This document shows positions 1 through 9,899 of a DNA stretch of 64,000 nucleotides, in pieces; the stretch's first letter is position 1; every line of letters starts with the position of its first letter. Source of the stretch: Candidatus Pantoea haifensis (lineage in GTDB: Bacteria > Pseudomonadota > Gammaproteobacteria > Enterobacterales > Enterobacteriaceae); the NCBI GenBank assembly GCA_018842655.1, contig JAGTWN010000004.1, forward strand, positions 3,162,001-3,226,000, written 5' to 3'. The notes under the pieces were generated by a model. The model was not told where the DNA came from, did no database searches, and was given only the letters and a program-made list of their open reading frames with translations. The position numbers were made by a program, and so were the translations under genes.

Positions 1-255
1 ACCGCCAATGGTTAATGCGGTGACGGCCAGAATCAGCACTTTTTTCGGCTGGCGCAGCACGCTTCTGACGTGTCCCCAACTGCGACTCAGCGTAATTAAC
101 AGCAGCATAAACAGCGCAGACCAAATCACGCGATGCGTCATGATTTCTGCTGGCGGCACCTCTTTCACCAGCTTGAAATAAGCGGGTGCAATGCCCCAAA
201 TAAAATAAGCACCAAGAGCAAAGCCAATGCCCTGGCGCGTTTGTTGCGTATCCAT
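1..255 (-). CDS. rarD: RarD, EamA/DMT-family permease (N-terminal 85 residues only)
   Basis: Inner-membrane protein of the drug/metabolite transporter superfamily; E. coli RarD was named from chloramphenicol phenotypes and its substrate is not settled. The reverse-strand reading starts at ATG 255 (MDTQQTRQGIGFALGAYFIW) and runs out of the window in frame. The first 85 residues show the family's opening helix with the conserved FIWGIAPAYFKL stretch, a second hydrophobic helix after THRVIWS, and the start of a third. The next gene, yigI, lies upstream on the same strand, the E. coli arrangement. The C-terminal two thirds cannot be judged. Confidence 0.93.
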   Translation of the reverse strand, partial: MDTQQTRQGIGFALGAYFIWGIAPAYFKLVKEVPPAEIMTHRVIWSALFMLLLITLSRSWGHVRSVLRQPKKVLILAVTALTIGG

Positions 256-297
256 AGACCATCCGAAAAACGGCGATTTTCGCACGCCGTGGGTGAG

Positions 298-768
298 TTA
301 ACCAATTAAATAGGTAGCGGTTGCCGTGGCGATGTAATCGCCTTGCTGATTGTGCAATTCAACACGCGCTACCGCCACTTTGTTACCGGCACGCAGCAGG
401 CTGCTGGTGGCGGTGAAGCGTTCGCCCCGGCCTGGCCGTAAGTAGTCGACGCGCATGTCAATAGTACCCATGCGCGACAGACGCTGGCGCAACTCTTCTT
501 CACTGATGCCTTCCTGGCGCGTCAGCGCGTTACTGACGCATACCATACCCGCAGCCACATCCAGCACAGAGGCAATCACGCCGCCGTGGAGAATTTGCTG
601 CGCCGCGTTGCCTACCAGCATGGTTTTATTGGCGAAGCTCAGTTCAGCGTAGTCCGGCTCAAGACGTTCCAGCTCCAGGCCTAACGCCTGGTTAAAGGGC
701 ATGTGATAAACAAAAATTTCGCCGATTAAACGGCGCGCTTCCTGCTGAGACAGCAGTACAGATGACAT
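298..768 (-). CDS. yigI: YigI, hotdog-fold acyl-CoA thioesterase
   Basis: A 156-residue single-domain hotdog protein of the PaaI/YigI type, which hydrolyses medium- to long-chain acyl-CoA thioesters in the cytosol. The signature [14 protein letters not shown] (H61 to G74) marks the central helix, with D70 in the usual catalytic position, and the C-terminal half has the alternating strands expected of the fold (for example [12 protein letters not shown]). It is read from the reverse strand and followed after 42 bp by rarD, with which it may be cotranscribed. Upstream it is divergent from pldA across about 180 bp. The exact physiological substrate is not deducible from sequence. Confidence 0.92.
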   Translation of the reverse strand: MSSVLLSQQEARRLIGEIFVYHMPFNQALGLELERLEPDYAELSFANKTMLVGNAAQQILHGGVIASVLDVAAGMVCVSNALTRQEGISEEELRQRLSRMGTIDMRVDYLRPGRGERFTATSSLLRAGNKVAVARVELHNQQGDYIATATATYLIG

Positions 769-952
769 GATTTCTTATCCTGAAAACGTTCGCCAAAGGG
801 GCGTGAAATGTTAATGAATTGTGTATTCTATGCCGCTCACGAAGGGCTTTCCAGTTTAGGAAAACAGCATTCATGTTCCATGCCATTTGCGTGTAGAATG
901 ACCTGCTTTTTACACCACCTCATTTCATGCGCAGTGTTCATCGGAGAATCTT

Positions 953-1831
953 ATGCGTAAGTATCGCGCCTTACTGACGGCCATGTTGTTACTGCCTGCT
1001 CTGGCGCAGGCAGAAGAAGCCACAGTTAAAGAGGTGCATGATGCACCACAGGTTCGCGGCAGCATTATTGCTAATATGCTCGAAAAGCATGATAACCCTT
1101 TCGTGCTTTATCCTTATGAAAACAACTACCTGCTTTACACGCTTACCAGCGATTTAAACAAAGAGGCCATTTCCTCTTATAACTGGGCCGATAAAGCGCG
1201 CAGGGATGAGGTAAAATATCAGCTCAGCCTGGCCTTTCCGCTCTGGCGTGGCATCTTAGGCGATAATTCGGTACTGGGTGCCTCTTATACACAGCGTTCA
1301 TGGTGGCAGTTATCTAATCACGAACAATCTTCGCCGTTTCGTGAGACAAACTATGAGCCGCAGATTTTCCTCGGCTGGGCGACTGACTATTCATTCGCGG
1401 GCTGGACATTGCGCGATATTGAAATGGGTTTCAACCATCAATCGAACGGTCGCAGCGAACCCACATCACGTAGCTGGAACCGTATTTATGCGCGCCTGAT
1501 GGCGCAGAACGGCAACTTTTTAGCAGAAGTAAAACCCTGGTATCGCATCAAAGAAAGCGAAACCAGCGATGATAACCCTGACATCACTAAATACATGGGA
1601 TATTACCGCCTGAAGCTTGGCTACCTGATGGGTGAAAGTATTTTCAGCGTGGAAGGCACTTATAACTGGAATACGGGTTATGGCGGTGCGCAGCTGGGCT
1701 GGAGTTATCCCATCACGCAACATGTTCGCTTTTATACCCAGCTGTATAGCGGTTATGGCGAATCATTGATCGACTACGATCATCGCCAGACGCGTATCGG
1801 TGTAGGCGTGACGCTCAACGACCTCTTCTGA
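953..1831 (+). CDS. pldA: Outer membrane phospholipase A1 (OMPLA)
   Basis: Calcium-dependent outer-membrane phospholipase that hydrolyses phospholipids mislocalised to the outer leaflet. The 292-residue product starts with a clear Sec signal peptide (residues 1-20, cleavage after ALAQA). The catalytic segment NHQSNGRSEPTSRSWNRIY is present, placing His162 and Ser164 (142 and 144 of the mature enzyme, the E. coli numbering). The chain is built of alternating amphipathic strands and ends in Phe (VTLNDLF), as outer-membrane barrels usually do. The ATG is preceded by a GGAG ribosome site. recQ begins 24 bp downstream, so the two are probably cotranscribed. Confidence 0.97.
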   Translation: MRKYRALLTAMLLLPALAQAEEATVKEVHDAPQVRGSIIANMLEKHDNPFVLYPYENNYLLYTLTSDLNKEAISSYNWADKARRDEVKYQLSLAFPLWRGILGDNSVLGASYTQRSWWQLSNHEQSSPFRETNYEPQIFLGWATDYSFAGWTLRDIEMGFNHQSNGRSEPTSRSWNRIYARLMAQNGNFLAEVKPWYRIKESETSDDNPDITKYMGYYRLKLGYLMGESIFSVEGTYNWNTGYGGAQLGWSYPITQHVRFYTQLYSGYGESLIDYDHRQTRIGVGVTLNDLF

Positions 1832-1855
1832 TCAACGAATTAAGACAGGAATACA

Positions 1856-3681
1856 GTGGCAACCTCGGCAGTTCTTAATCAGGAAACGCTGGCGCAGCAG
1901 GTATTACAGGATACCTTCGGCTATCAGCAATTTCGCCCCGGCCAGCAGACGATTATCAATGCAGCACTGAACGGGCGAGACTGTCTGGTAGTGATGCCTA
2001 CCGGCGGCGGAAAATCACTCTGTTACCAGATCCCTGCGCTGGTGCGCGAAGGGCTGACGCTGGTGGTCTCACCGCTCATTTCACTGATGAAAGATCAGGT
2101 TGATCAACTGCTGGCAAACGGCGTGGCGGCGGCCTGTCTGAATTCAACCATGACGCGCGAACAGCAACAAACGGTGATGGCAGATTGCCGCACCGGGCGT
2201 GTCAGGTTGCTCTATATCGCACCAGAACGTTTGATGATGGATAATTTCCTCGACAATCTGGCGCACTGGCAGCCGACGATGCTGGCGGTTGATGAGGCAC
2301 ACTGTATTTCACAATGGGGCCATGATTTCCGACCGGAATATGGCGCGCTGGGGCAAATGCGTCAGCGTTTCCCGCATCTGCCCGTTATGGCATTAACGGC
2401 CACTGCCGACGAAACGACCCGTAACGACATCGTAAACCTGCTGCATATGCAGGACCCGTTGATTCAGATCAGCAGTTTCGATCGCCCTAATATCCGTTAT
2501 ACGCTGGTGGAAAAGTTCAAGCCCACCGAACAGTTGCTGCGCTATGTGCAGGATCAGCGCGGCAAGTGCGGCATTATTTACTGTAACAGTCGGGCAAAAG
2601 TTGAAGATACTGCCGCGCGTTTACAGAGCCGTGGGCTGAGTGTTGGTGCTTACCATGCTGGCATCGACAGTGAGCAGCGTGCGCGCGTGCAGGAAGCCTT
2701 TCAGCGTGATGACCTGCAAATTGTGGTCGCGACGGTGGCGTTTGGTATGGGTATCAACAAACCCAACGTGCGCTTTGTGGTGCATTTTGATATTCCGCGC
2801 AACATTGAATCTTATTATCAGGAAACCGGGCGTGCCGGACGTGACGGCTTGCCGGCTGAAGCGATGATGCTATACGATCCGGCGGATATGGCGTGGCTGC
2901 GTAAATGCCTTGAAGAGAAAGCGCCGGGGCCTTTACAGGATATTGAACGTCACAAGCTCAATGCGATGGGTGCGTTTGCTGAAGCGCAAACCTGTCGTCG
3001 TCTGGTTTTACTGAATTATTTCGGCGAAGGACGCCAGCAGCCGTGCGGCAACTGCGATATTTGTCTCGATCCACCGAAGCGTTACGACGGTTTAGTTGAA
3101 GCACAGAAAGCCCTTTCCGGTATTTATCGCGTCGGACAGCGTTTTGGGATGGGCTATATCGTGGAAGTGCTGCGTGGTGCGAATAATCAGCGCATCCGCG
3201 AGCAAGGCCACGATAAGCTGCCGGTTTACGGTTTGGGTAAAGATCAAAGCCATGAACACTGGATCAGCGTGTTGCGTCAGTTAATTCATCTTGGACTGGT
3301 GACGCAAAATATTGCGATGCACTCAGCTTTACAACTCACAGAAGCGGCCCGGCCGGTATTGCGTGGCGAGGTGCCGTTAATGCTGGCGGTGCCACGCCTG
3401 GTGACGGCCAAACCGAAAAGCAACAGCTTCGCGAAGTTTCACGGTGGCAATTACGATCGCAAGCTGTTCGCCAAGCTGCGCAAGCTGCGTAAAGCCATCG
3501 CCGATGAAGAGAACATTCCGCCTTACGTGGTGTTTAACGATGCCACGCTGATTGAAATGGCGGAGCAAATGCCGGTGAGCGCATCAGAAATGTTAAGCGT
3601 CAATGGCGTGGGTCACCGCAAGCTGGAACGCTTTGGTAAGCCCTTTTGGTGATGATCAAAGAACATCTTGATGAAGAATAA
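1856..3681 (+). CDS. recQ: ATP-dependent DNA helicase RecQ (one frameshift near the 3' end)
   Basis: 3'-5' superfamily 2 helicase acting in recombination and repair. From the GTG at 1856 the order is helicase core with Walker A (PTGGGKSL, about residues 47-54), DEAH box (about 145), [10 protein letters not shown] motif VI, the RecQ zinc site (CRR...CGNCDIC) and RQC domain, then the HRDC domain. The unbroken frame stops at 3652 after ERFGKPFW. Adding one base between CCCTTT and TGG (about 3647) continues it as [13 protein letters not shown] to a TAA at 3679-3681. That gives 608 residues against 609 in E. coli, so I treat the break as an assembly error. It follows pldA by 24 bp and precedes rhtC by 12 bp. 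Confidence 0.93.
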
Positions 3682-3693
3682 AGGATAGAGATT

Positions 3694-4316
3694 ATGTTGA
3701 TGCTGTTCGCCACGGTTGCGCTGGTCCATCTGGTTGCGTTGATGAGTCCCGGCCCCGACTTCTTTTTGTATCACAAACTGCAGCCAGCCGTTCGCGTAAA
3801 GAGGCGATGATGGGCGTGCTGGGCATTACGCTCGGTATCGTGATCTGGGCTGGCGTGGCACTGATGGGTTTACATCTGATTCTGCAAAAAATGGCCTGGC
3901 TGCATCAGATCATTATGGTCGGCGGCGGCCTCTATTTGCTGTGGATGGGGTGGCAGTTGATCGGTTCTGCCCGCCAGCGCCACAAACAACCACAGCAGGA
4001 CGCGCCAGCCGTGTCGTTGCCCAAAAAAGGGCGCAGCTTTCTGAAAGGCTTTCTCACCAATTTATCTAATCCCAAAGCGATTATTTACTTCGGTAGCGTC
4101 TTTTCGCTGTTTGTCGGTAATGATGTCGGCAGCCTGGAACGCTGGGGTTTGTTCCTGCTGATTATTGGTGAAACATTTGCCTGGTTTGCACTGGTAGCGG
4201 CAATTTTTGCTATGCCCTGGATACGCAATAAATACCAGCGTTTGGCTAAATGGATCGATGGCATGGCGGGCGTGCTGTTTGCCGGGTTTGGTATTCACTT
4301 AATTATTTCGCGCTAA
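3694..4316 (+). CDS. rhtC: RhtC, threonine exporter of the LysE family (one frameshift)
   Basis: Six-helix inner-membrane exporter of the LysE/RhtB family; E. coli RhtC exports threonine. The reading starts at ATG 3694 (MLMLFATVALVHLVALMSPG), including the family motif SPGPDFF, then breaks in a run of five T at 3763-3767. Adding one T restores FFLYH into FFFVSQTAASRSRKEAMMGV and joins the remaining frame to 4316. The repaired length is 207 residues (206 in E. coli). The second conserved motif, TNLSNPKAIIYF, lies in the intact part. Its convergent neighbour rhtB is a paralogue on the other strand. Confidence 0.92.
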
Positions 4317-4354
4317 GGCCTGGTTTACTTGCCATTTCCCTGCCGGGCAGTGCT

Positions 4355-4392
4355 CAAAATCCTCACATACTATGTGTACGCTCCGGTTTTTG
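4355..4392. repeat. Palindromic intergenic element between rhtC and rhtB
   Basis: An interrupted inverted repeat. The core is CACATA-C-TATGTG (4364-4376), flanked by imperfectly matching arms CAAAATCC (4355-4362) and CCGGTTTTTG (4383-4392). It lies between the 3' ends of convergent rhtC and rhtB. It could act as a bidirectional terminator or be one copy of a dispersed intergenic repeat; a second copy is not visible in this window. Confidence 0.5.
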
Positions 4393-4463
4393 CGCGCTGA
4401 CCGACAGTGAACTGGCTGCGACACCGACGGCCTTGGGCATTGTGCGGTGTTAAGGGAAGCTGA

Positions 4464-5087
4464 CTAAGCGATTTTTCGGGCGCTGGCTAACAGGGCGCCA
4501 ACTGCAATAAACATTCCACCGAAGGTGCGATTCAGCACTTTCATCTGCTTTGGTCCCTTAATCCACACGGCAATGCGTGTCGCTAAGGTGGCGTAACCAA
4601 TCATCACAATGATATCGACCACCACGGTAGTGGTGCCGAGCACCAGGAACTGCGCAAGCTGCGGTTGATGCGGCAGGATGAACTGCGGAAACAGCGCGGC
4701 AAGAAAGACAATGCTTTTAGGATTGGTCAGATTCACCAGTACGGCGCGTTTAAACAGACGACGGCGCGGCATGGCTTTGGCGACCTCGTTAAGATCGATG
4801 CCACCGGCAGCGCGCCACTGCTGAATGCCGAGCCAGACCAGATAAGCCGCACCTGCCCATTTCAGAAGCTCGAATGCCAGCAGCGACTGTGAAAACAGTG
4901 CGCCCAGCCCAATCCCCACCAGCATAATATGCAGCGACAGACCAAGTTGCAGGCCCGCAATAGAGGCCACCGCACCACGATAGCCATGACTGATGCCCGT
5001 GCTCATGGTGTTGATTGCGCCAGAACCCGGCGAAAGGCTGAGAATTGTGGTGGTAAGAAGGTAGGTCAGCCACCATTCGATGGTCAT
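4464..5087 (-). CDS. rhtB: RhtB, homoserine/homoserine lactone exporter
   Basis: LysE-family inner-membrane exporter, 207 residues (206 in E. coli). The N-terminus [20 protein letters not shown] leads into the family motif [10 protein letters not shown], and the second motif [19 protein letters not shown] lies mid-protein. Six hydrophobic helices are visible. It shares ancestry with the neighbouring rhtC but faces it on the other strand. Substrate assignment comes from the E. coli orthologue, which exports homoserine and homoserine lactone. Confidence 0.95.
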   Translation of the reverse strand: MTIEWWLTYLLTTTILSLSPGSGAINTMSTGISHGYRGAVASIAGLQLGLSLHIMLVGIGLGALFSQSLLAFELLKWAGAAYLVWLGIQQWRAAGGIDLNEVAKAMPRRRLFKRAVLVNLTNPKSIVFLAALFPQFILPHQPQLAQFLVLGTTTVVVDIIVMIGYATLATRIAVWIKGPKQMKVLNRTFGGMFIAVGALLASARKIA

Positions 5088-5201
5088 GGGTTACGTTCCC
5101 TGTAGAGGCAGAAGTGTGACACAATACGCCACAAATAAGCGCGGCGCTATGGGCGATCGGCGCGGGGCAAAACTCTTTTTTCTGAGCGAACAGGAGGGCA
5201 G

Positions 5202-6194
5202 ATGGATCAACATAAAGCCAGTTGGCTGCGGCGTGAAAAAGCGTTTGCTGCCTTTGCAACTGGTCCGCTGCTTGACTTCTGGCATCGTCGTGAAGAGCAT
5301 GAATTTACTGGCGTCGAAAATCTCACTTTGCGCTATGTGCGTTTCACCTCACCGCAACACAAGCGTGTCATTTTGATTGTGCCGGGCCGCATCGAAAGTT
5401 ACATAAAGTATCCTGAGCTGGCATACGATCTGTTCCACTGCGGTTTTGACGTCATCATTCTTGATCATCGTGGGCAAGGCCGATCCGATCGGTTGCTGGA
5501 AGATTCGCACCGTGGGCATGTGGATGAATTCACGCATTATGTTGACGATTTAGAAACGCTCTATTTGAAAGAGATTGTCGGTGGCCATTATCAACAGCGG
5601 TATGCTCTGGCCCATTCCATGGGCGGTGCGATTTTAACCCTGTTTTTAGCACGTCAACCGCAGGCCTTTCATGCTGTTGCGTTGGTTGCACCGATGTTTG
5701 GTATTGCGTTGCCGCTACCGGACTGGATGGCGCACCGTATTCTGGACTGGGCAGAGAAGCGCCCAACGATGCGTGAGGGCTACGCATTAGGCACCGGACG
5801 CTGGCGTGCTCACCCTTTTGGCATTAACCGATTGACCCACAGTGCGGAACGTTATCGCCGTAGTTTGCGTTTTTACTCTGACGATCCGGCGATTCGCGTG
5901 GGCGGGCCCACTTATCATTGGGTGCGGGAAGGTGTTCATGCCGGGCGAAATATCATTAGCCAGGTGGATAAAATCACAACGCCGGTGCTGTTACTGCAGG
6001 CCAGCGACGATCGGGTGGTAGATAACCGCTCACAGGATCTTTTTTGTACCGCAATGGCGGCGGCAGGACACCCGTGTAAAGGCAACAAACCGCGGGTTAT
6101 TCACGGTGCGCGACATGAGATCTTGTTTGAAAAAGACGAAATGCGCGCCGAAGCGTTAAATGCAGTGGTCGATTTTTTCTCGTCTCATCGCTAA
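5202..6194 (+). CDS. pldB: Lysophospholipase L2
   Basis: Inner-membrane-associated alpha/beta hydrolase that removes the acyl chain from lysophospholipids, complementing the PldA reaction nearby. The product has 330 residues (340 in E. coli). The nucleophile elbow is AHSMGGA with Ser139, the oxyanion region is near VPGRIESYIKY, an acid is in ASDDRVVD and the catalytic His is in GARHEILFE. The ATG at 5202 follows an AGGAGG ribosome site. The protein lacks a recognisable signal peptide. yigL begins 56 bp downstream. Confidence 0.95.
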   Translation: MDQHKASWLRREKAFAAFATGPLLDFWHRREEHEFTGVENLTLRYVRFTSPQHKRVILIVPGRIESYIKYPELAYDLFHCGFDVIILDHRGQGRSDRLLEDSHRGHVDEFTHYVDDLETLYLKEIVGGHYQQRYALAHSMGGAILTLFLARQPQAFHAVALVAPMFGIALPLPDWMAHRILDWAEKRPTMREGYALGTGRWRAHPFGINRLTHSAERYRRSLRFYSDDPAIRVGGPTYHWVREGVHAGRNIISQVDKITTPVLLLQASDDRVVDNRSQDLFCTAMAAAGHPCKGNKPRVIHGARHEILFEKDEMRAEALNAVVDFFSSHR

Positions 6195-6250
6195 ATAATT
6201 TCATTTACCTTGCTGGCTGCGGCCACCTGAAACAGATACCCGAGGTTTTC

Positions 6251-7050
6251 ATGTACCACATCGTTGCATCCGATCTGGATGGCACGCTGCTTTCTCCCGA
6301 ACATCGCCTGACACCTTTTGCGCGTGAAACGCTGCAACAATTAATTCAGCGCGATATTCACTTTGTTTTTGCCACCGGACGCCATCACATTGATGTCGGC
6401 CAGATGCGTGACAAGCTTGGCATTCCGGCTTATATGATCACTTCAAATGGTGCACGCGTTCACAATGCCGATGGCGAACTGATCTTTACGCACAATCTGG
6501 ATCAGGATATTGCGAGCGATCTTTTCGGCCTGCAATACACTCATCCAGAGATCCTGACGCACGTTTATCGTGATGATGAGTGGTTTATCAGTCGTTCACG
6601 CCCGGCTGAGCAAGACTATTTTCGCGAATCGGTATTCAATTATCAGGTTTATGAGCCGGGTATTTTACCCACCGATGGCATCAGCAAAGTCTTTTTACCT
6701 GCGAAGAACCAGAACAGCTGATCCCGCTGGAGCAGGCAATCGAAGCGCGCTGGGGTGATCGGGTAAACGTCAGCTTTTCATTGCCGACCTGTCTGGAAGT
6801 GATGGCGGGTGGGGTGTCAAAAGGTCACGCGCTGGAAGCGGTAGCAAAGCGACTCAACTACTCATTAAAAGAGTGCATCGCCTTTGGTGATGGCATGAAC
6901 GATGTAGAAATGCTGAGTATGGCGGGTAAAGGATACATCATGCGTAACGCGCTTCAGCGCCTGAAAGATACGTTGCCGGAGCTGGATATCATCGGAAGTA
7001 ATGTAGAAAATGCCGTTCCGCACACGCTGAGAAAGCTGTTTATGTCGTAA
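6251..7050 (+). CDS. yigL: YigL, HAD-superfamily sugar/pyridoxal phosphate phosphatase (one frameshift)
   Basis: Cof-type HAD phosphatase; E. coli YigL dephosphorylates sugar phosphates, helping relieve sugar-phosphate stress, and also acts on pyridoxal 5'-phosphate. Motif I is SDLDGTLL with nucleophile Asp8 and acid/base Asp10. The C-terminal motif GDGMNDVEML is in the second half. The frame breaks in a run of five T at 6692-6696; adding one T converts KVFLPAKNQ into KVFFTCEEPEQL and joins the two parts. The repaired product has 266 residues, identical in length to E. coli YigL. It lies between pldB and yigM as in E. coli. Confidence 0.93.
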
Positions 7051-7276
7051 CAGATGCAAGGCCGGTTATCTGGCCTGTTCCATGAGCGGCGCGTGGCGCA
7101 TGAAACGCTGTTCCGCATCCGCGCTTTCGTCTGTATAAGGCGTTAGCGCGAAAAAGAAAATAACAGTCACCTGCTGTCTGGTTGCGTCTTTAATGCACAG
7201 TTGTCAACCAGATAACTCAGCCGCTGCTTCGTTCTTTGTTTACACTGGCGACTTCGTTTAAATCGGGGTCGTTACC

Positions 7277-8137
7277 GTGTTTTTATTGATTGTTACCACT
7301 ATTCTTTGGGCTTTTTCATTTAGCCTTATCGGTGAATATCTTGCGGGTCAGGTCGATACCTGGTTCTCAGTGCTGATGCGCCTGTCACTGGCGGCGCTGG
7401 TGTTTCTGCCGTTTCTACGCTGGCGCGGTTATCGGCCATCTACGTTGATGCTGTATATGCTGGTGGGCATGTTGCAACTCGGCATCATGTATTTGATCAG
7501 CTTTGAAGCCTATCTCTATCTTAGCGTGTCAGAATTTTTGCTGTTTACCGTGATGACACCGCTGTATGTCACCCTCATTTATGACCTGATCAGCAAACGT
7601 CCGCTGCGTATCGGCTATGTTTTTAGCGCATTGCTGGCTGTCGCAGGCGCGGCGATTATTCGCTACGACAAAGTTAGCGATCATTTCTGGTTTGGCTTGC
7701 TGCTGGTGCAACTGGCAAACATCTGTTTTGCCGCAGGAATGGTGGGCTATAAGCGTTTACAAGAGACACGTCCCATGCCGCAGCATACGGCGTTTTCCTG
7801 GTTTTACCTTGGCGCGGTTTTGATCGCAGCCATTGCCTGGAGTTTATGGGGAAATCCTGACAAGTTACCGACAACATCACTGCAATGGGGCATTTTGGTG
7901 TGGTTAGGCGTTGCAGCATCGGCCCTGGGATATTTTATGTGGAACTACGGCGCGACTCAGGTTGATGCGGGCACGTTGGGGATCATGAACAATATGCATG
8001 TGCCAGCGGGATTATTAGTCAATCTGGCAATTTGGCAGGAGCAGCCACACTGGCCGAGTTTTATTGCCGGGGCATTAGTTATTCTCGCCTCGCTGTGGGT
8101 CCATAAGCGTTGGGTGATAGGGCATAGCCCGAAATAG
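7277..8137 (+). CDS. yigM: YigM, EamA-family biotin transporter
   Basis: Ten-helix EamA-type permease; E. coli YigM is the biotin uptake protein. The 286-residue product has the tandem EamA repeat, with the diagnostic second-repeat segment WLGVAASALGYFMWNYGATQ and MNNMHVPAGLL matching the E. coli protein closely. The start is a GTG at 7277 with a purine-rich stretch (GGGGT) upstream; this fits the beginning of the first helix, but a start a few codons away cannot be excluded. The 226 bp before it contain no other gene. Confidence 0.88.
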   Translation: MFLLIVTTILWAFSFSLIGEYLAGQVDTWFSVLMRLSLAALVFLPFLRWRGYRPSTLMLYMLVGMLQLGIMYLISFEAYLYLSVSEFLLFTVMTPLYVTLIYDLISKRPLRIGYVFSALLAVAGAAIIRYDKVSDHFWFGLLLVQLANICFAAGMVGYKRLQETRPMPQHTAFSWFYLGAVLIAAIAWSLWGNPDKLPTTSLQWGILVWLGVAASALGYFMWNYGATQVDAGTLGIMNNMHVPAGLLVNLAIWQEQPHWPSFIAGALVILASLWVHKRWVIGHSPK

Positions 8138-8171
8138 CACGTTGCTTTATGGCATGCGCAAGACAGAAATA

Positions 8172-8255
8172 GCCTGTCTGATCGCAAAGCCGGCCCATAT
8201 TTTTGTGGGTCGGCTGCACCCTCTCTGGCTCGGATGCTTTGCTATTCAGACAGGC
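8172..8255. repeat. Long structured intergenic element (two nested stems)
   Basis: Left arm 8172-8190 pairs with right arm 8236-8255: ten base pairs (GCCTGTCTGA with TCAGACAGGC), a 2x3 internal loop, then seven more (GCAAAGC with GCTTTGC). Inside, 8191-8197 and 8206-8212 form a second hairpin (CGGCCCA with TGGGTCG, one G-T pair). It sits between the 3' ends of convergent yigM and yehS and has no T-tract, so it is not a standard terminator. It could be a dispersed repeat or a structured RNA. Confidence 0.55.
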
Positions 8256-8346
8256 CACTCCTTGCGGGAAAAGCCTGCTTACTGCACTCATCAACAAGCA
8301 CTTTTCTGCACGAAAAAGCGAGTAATGAACGACATCCTGTCAGAAC

Positions 8347-8826
8347 TTAAGCGGGCTTGCCGCTCTTCGGGCGATGTATCATCGCCAGGCCTTTAAGGAA
8401 ATTACGCAGGATCTGATCGCCACATTCGCGATAATTCTTGTGGTCCGGTTTACGGAAAATCGCGCCAATTTCAGCCTGAGAAACGGTGAAGTTAGCGCGT
8501 TTTAATACGTCAGGAATGTCGGTGGTTTTCAAATCAAACGCGATGCGCAGCTTTTTCATAAAGATGTTGTTGTTCATCTTGCGTTCAACTGACGGGACGG
8601 GCGCGTCCTCGCTTTTACCGCGGCGATGGAAAATCAAACCATTCAAAAAATAGCCCATCAGCACATCAGGACAGGGACGAAACGCTGCATCGTCATCCTT
8701 TTTTAACCATGCCTGCACATCGGTTTGCGGCACATCGCAGTCTGCCAGTGCAAAAATCGCCACCATTTTGGCATCGCTCAAATCGAGCATGTAGCGCACG
8801 CTGCGCAGAATATCATTGTTAGTCAT
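8347..8826 (-). CDS. yehS: YehS, DUF1456 protein
   Basis: A 159-residue cytosolic protein with two copies of the DUF1456 module. Each copy opens with a short helical stretch (NNDILRSVRYMLDLSDAKMV and NNNIFMKKLRIAFDLKTTDI) and ends in a similar pattern (FLNGLIFHRRGK and FLKGLAMIHRPK). It matches E. coli YehS along its length; the biochemical function is unknown. In E. coli the gene is elsewhere on the chromosome, so its place between yigM and metR differs from that reference. It is read on the reverse strand, upstream of which is the metR 3' end. Confidence 0.9.
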   Translation of the reverse strand: MTNNDILRSVRYMLDLSDAKMVAIFALADCDVPQTDVQAWLKKDDDAAFRPCPDVLMGYFLNGLIFHRRGKSEDAPVPSVERKMNNNIFMKKLRIAFDLKTTDIPDVLKRANFTVSQAEIGAIFRKPDHKNYRECGDQILRNFLKGLAMIHRPKSGKPA

Positions 8827-8878
8827 GGTGAAATCTTCTTATGGTCAATCGACAGGCTGCGCATTATAGGGGATTTTG

Positions 8879-8894
8879 CCTGCGCTCGCGCAGG
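8879..8894 (-). terminator. Hairpin downstream of metR (weak terminator candidate)
   Basis: CCTGCGC-TC-GCGCAGG forms a seven-base-pair stem with a tiny loop between the 3' end of metR and the start of yehS. The following bases on the reverse strand (CAAAATCC) do not make a good U-tract, so termination is uncertain. Confidence 0.4.
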
Positions 8895-8908
8895 TTTGTG
8901 GTCACGAA

Positions 8909-9835
8909 TTATCGTTGCAACACCGCACCGGGATGCTGGGCATCACGCACAAACGGCAAATGCTCGCAGGCGTGCTGGCGGGCAAAACGAATAAATGCTT
9001 CCAGCACCGGCTGGCGCTGTTCGCCGTCGCGCACCGCTGCGTAAAGTCGGCTCCACAAGCCGTCTCCCAGCGTTTTGGTGACAATTAATCCCTGCTTTTC
9101 AAAACTTTCAACCACCCAGTGCGGCAGGGCGGCAATACCCATGCGCGCAGCGACCATCTGAATTAAGAGCAGGGTGTTATCGACACTTTTCAACGCCGGA
9201 CTTACGCCTGCCGGTTGCAAAAAGTGACGCCAGATATCCAGCCGCTGGCGCTGCACCGGATAAATCATTAACACCTCATCCGCTAAATCCTCCGGCGAGA
9301 TATGCACCGCCTGCGCCAGCGGATGATCCGGCGCCAGGACCAGCCGCACCTCAAAATCAAACATCGGTGAATAGAACAGGCCTGAGCGCGGCAGGATATC
9401 GGACGTCAGTACCACATCCAGTTCGCCCTGTTGCAGTGCCGGTTGCGGGTCAAAAGTCACTCCAGATTTAAAATCCATGATCACTTGCGGCCAGCACTGG
9501 CGAAAGTTATTCAGCGCAGGCGTTAACCACTGAATACAGCTATGACACTCAATTGCAATGCGCAGCGTGGTCTGGTGCGGTTCATGGCACGCCTGCAGGG
9601 CCTGTTGAATTTGTGGCAGCACCTGCTCTGCCAGTTGCAACAAAATTTCTCCCTGCGGTGTGAATCGCAACGGCTGGCTTTTACGAACGAACAGGCGAAA
9701 TCCCAGCCGCTGTTCCAGATCGCTGAACTGATGTGACAACGCCGATTGTGTCTGGTGAAGCTGGGCGGCGGCGGCGGCCAGTGAACCAGTGTTACGCAGA
9801 GCCTGAAGCGTCCGCAGGTGCTTGAGTTCGATCAT
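8909..9835 (-). CDS. metR: MetR, LysR-type activator of methionine biosynthesis
   Basis: LysR-family regulator that, with homocysteine as co-effector, activates metE. The 308-residue product has an N-terminal winged HTH ([20 protein letters not shown], about residues 18-37) followed by the periplasmic-binding-like effector domain; the matching E. coli C-terminal signature [10 protein letters not shown] is present. The protein is a few residues shorter than E. coli MetR at the C-terminus. It is divergent from metE across 134 bp, the standard arrangement in enterobacteria, so the shared spacer carries the controls for both genes. Confidence 0.96.
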   Translation of the reverse strand: MIELKHLRTLQALRNTGSLAAAAAQLHQTQSALSHQFSDLEQRLGFRLFVRKSQPLRFTPQGEILLQLAEQVLPQIQQALQACHEPHQTTLRIAIECHSCIQWLTPALNNFRQCWPQVIMDFKSGVTFDPQPALQQGELDVVLTSDILPRSGLFYSPMFDFEVRLVLAPDHPLAQAVHISPEDLADEVLMIYPVQRQRLDIWRHFLQPAGVSPALKSVDNTLLLIQMVAARMGIAALPHWVVESFEKQGLIVTKTLGDGLWSRLYAAVRDGEQRQPVLEAFIRFARQHACEHLPFVRDAQHPGAVLQR

Positions 9836-9899
9836 GAGCGTCCTTCACATGGAGATTGAACAAATTGCGCTTGAGCAACATACACTACCCGCAGAATAT

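Noticed and set aside
3763-3767. Programmed ribosomal frameshifting as an explanation for the many breaks
   Set aside because: Sites lack common slippery-site and stimulator arrangements, affect unrelated genes and always need an added base; assembly error fits better.
9836-9899. MetR binding site (TGAA-N5-TTCA) in the metR-metE spacer
   Set aside because: Only partial half-sites such as TTCA and TGAA with the wrong spacing; not reported as a feature.
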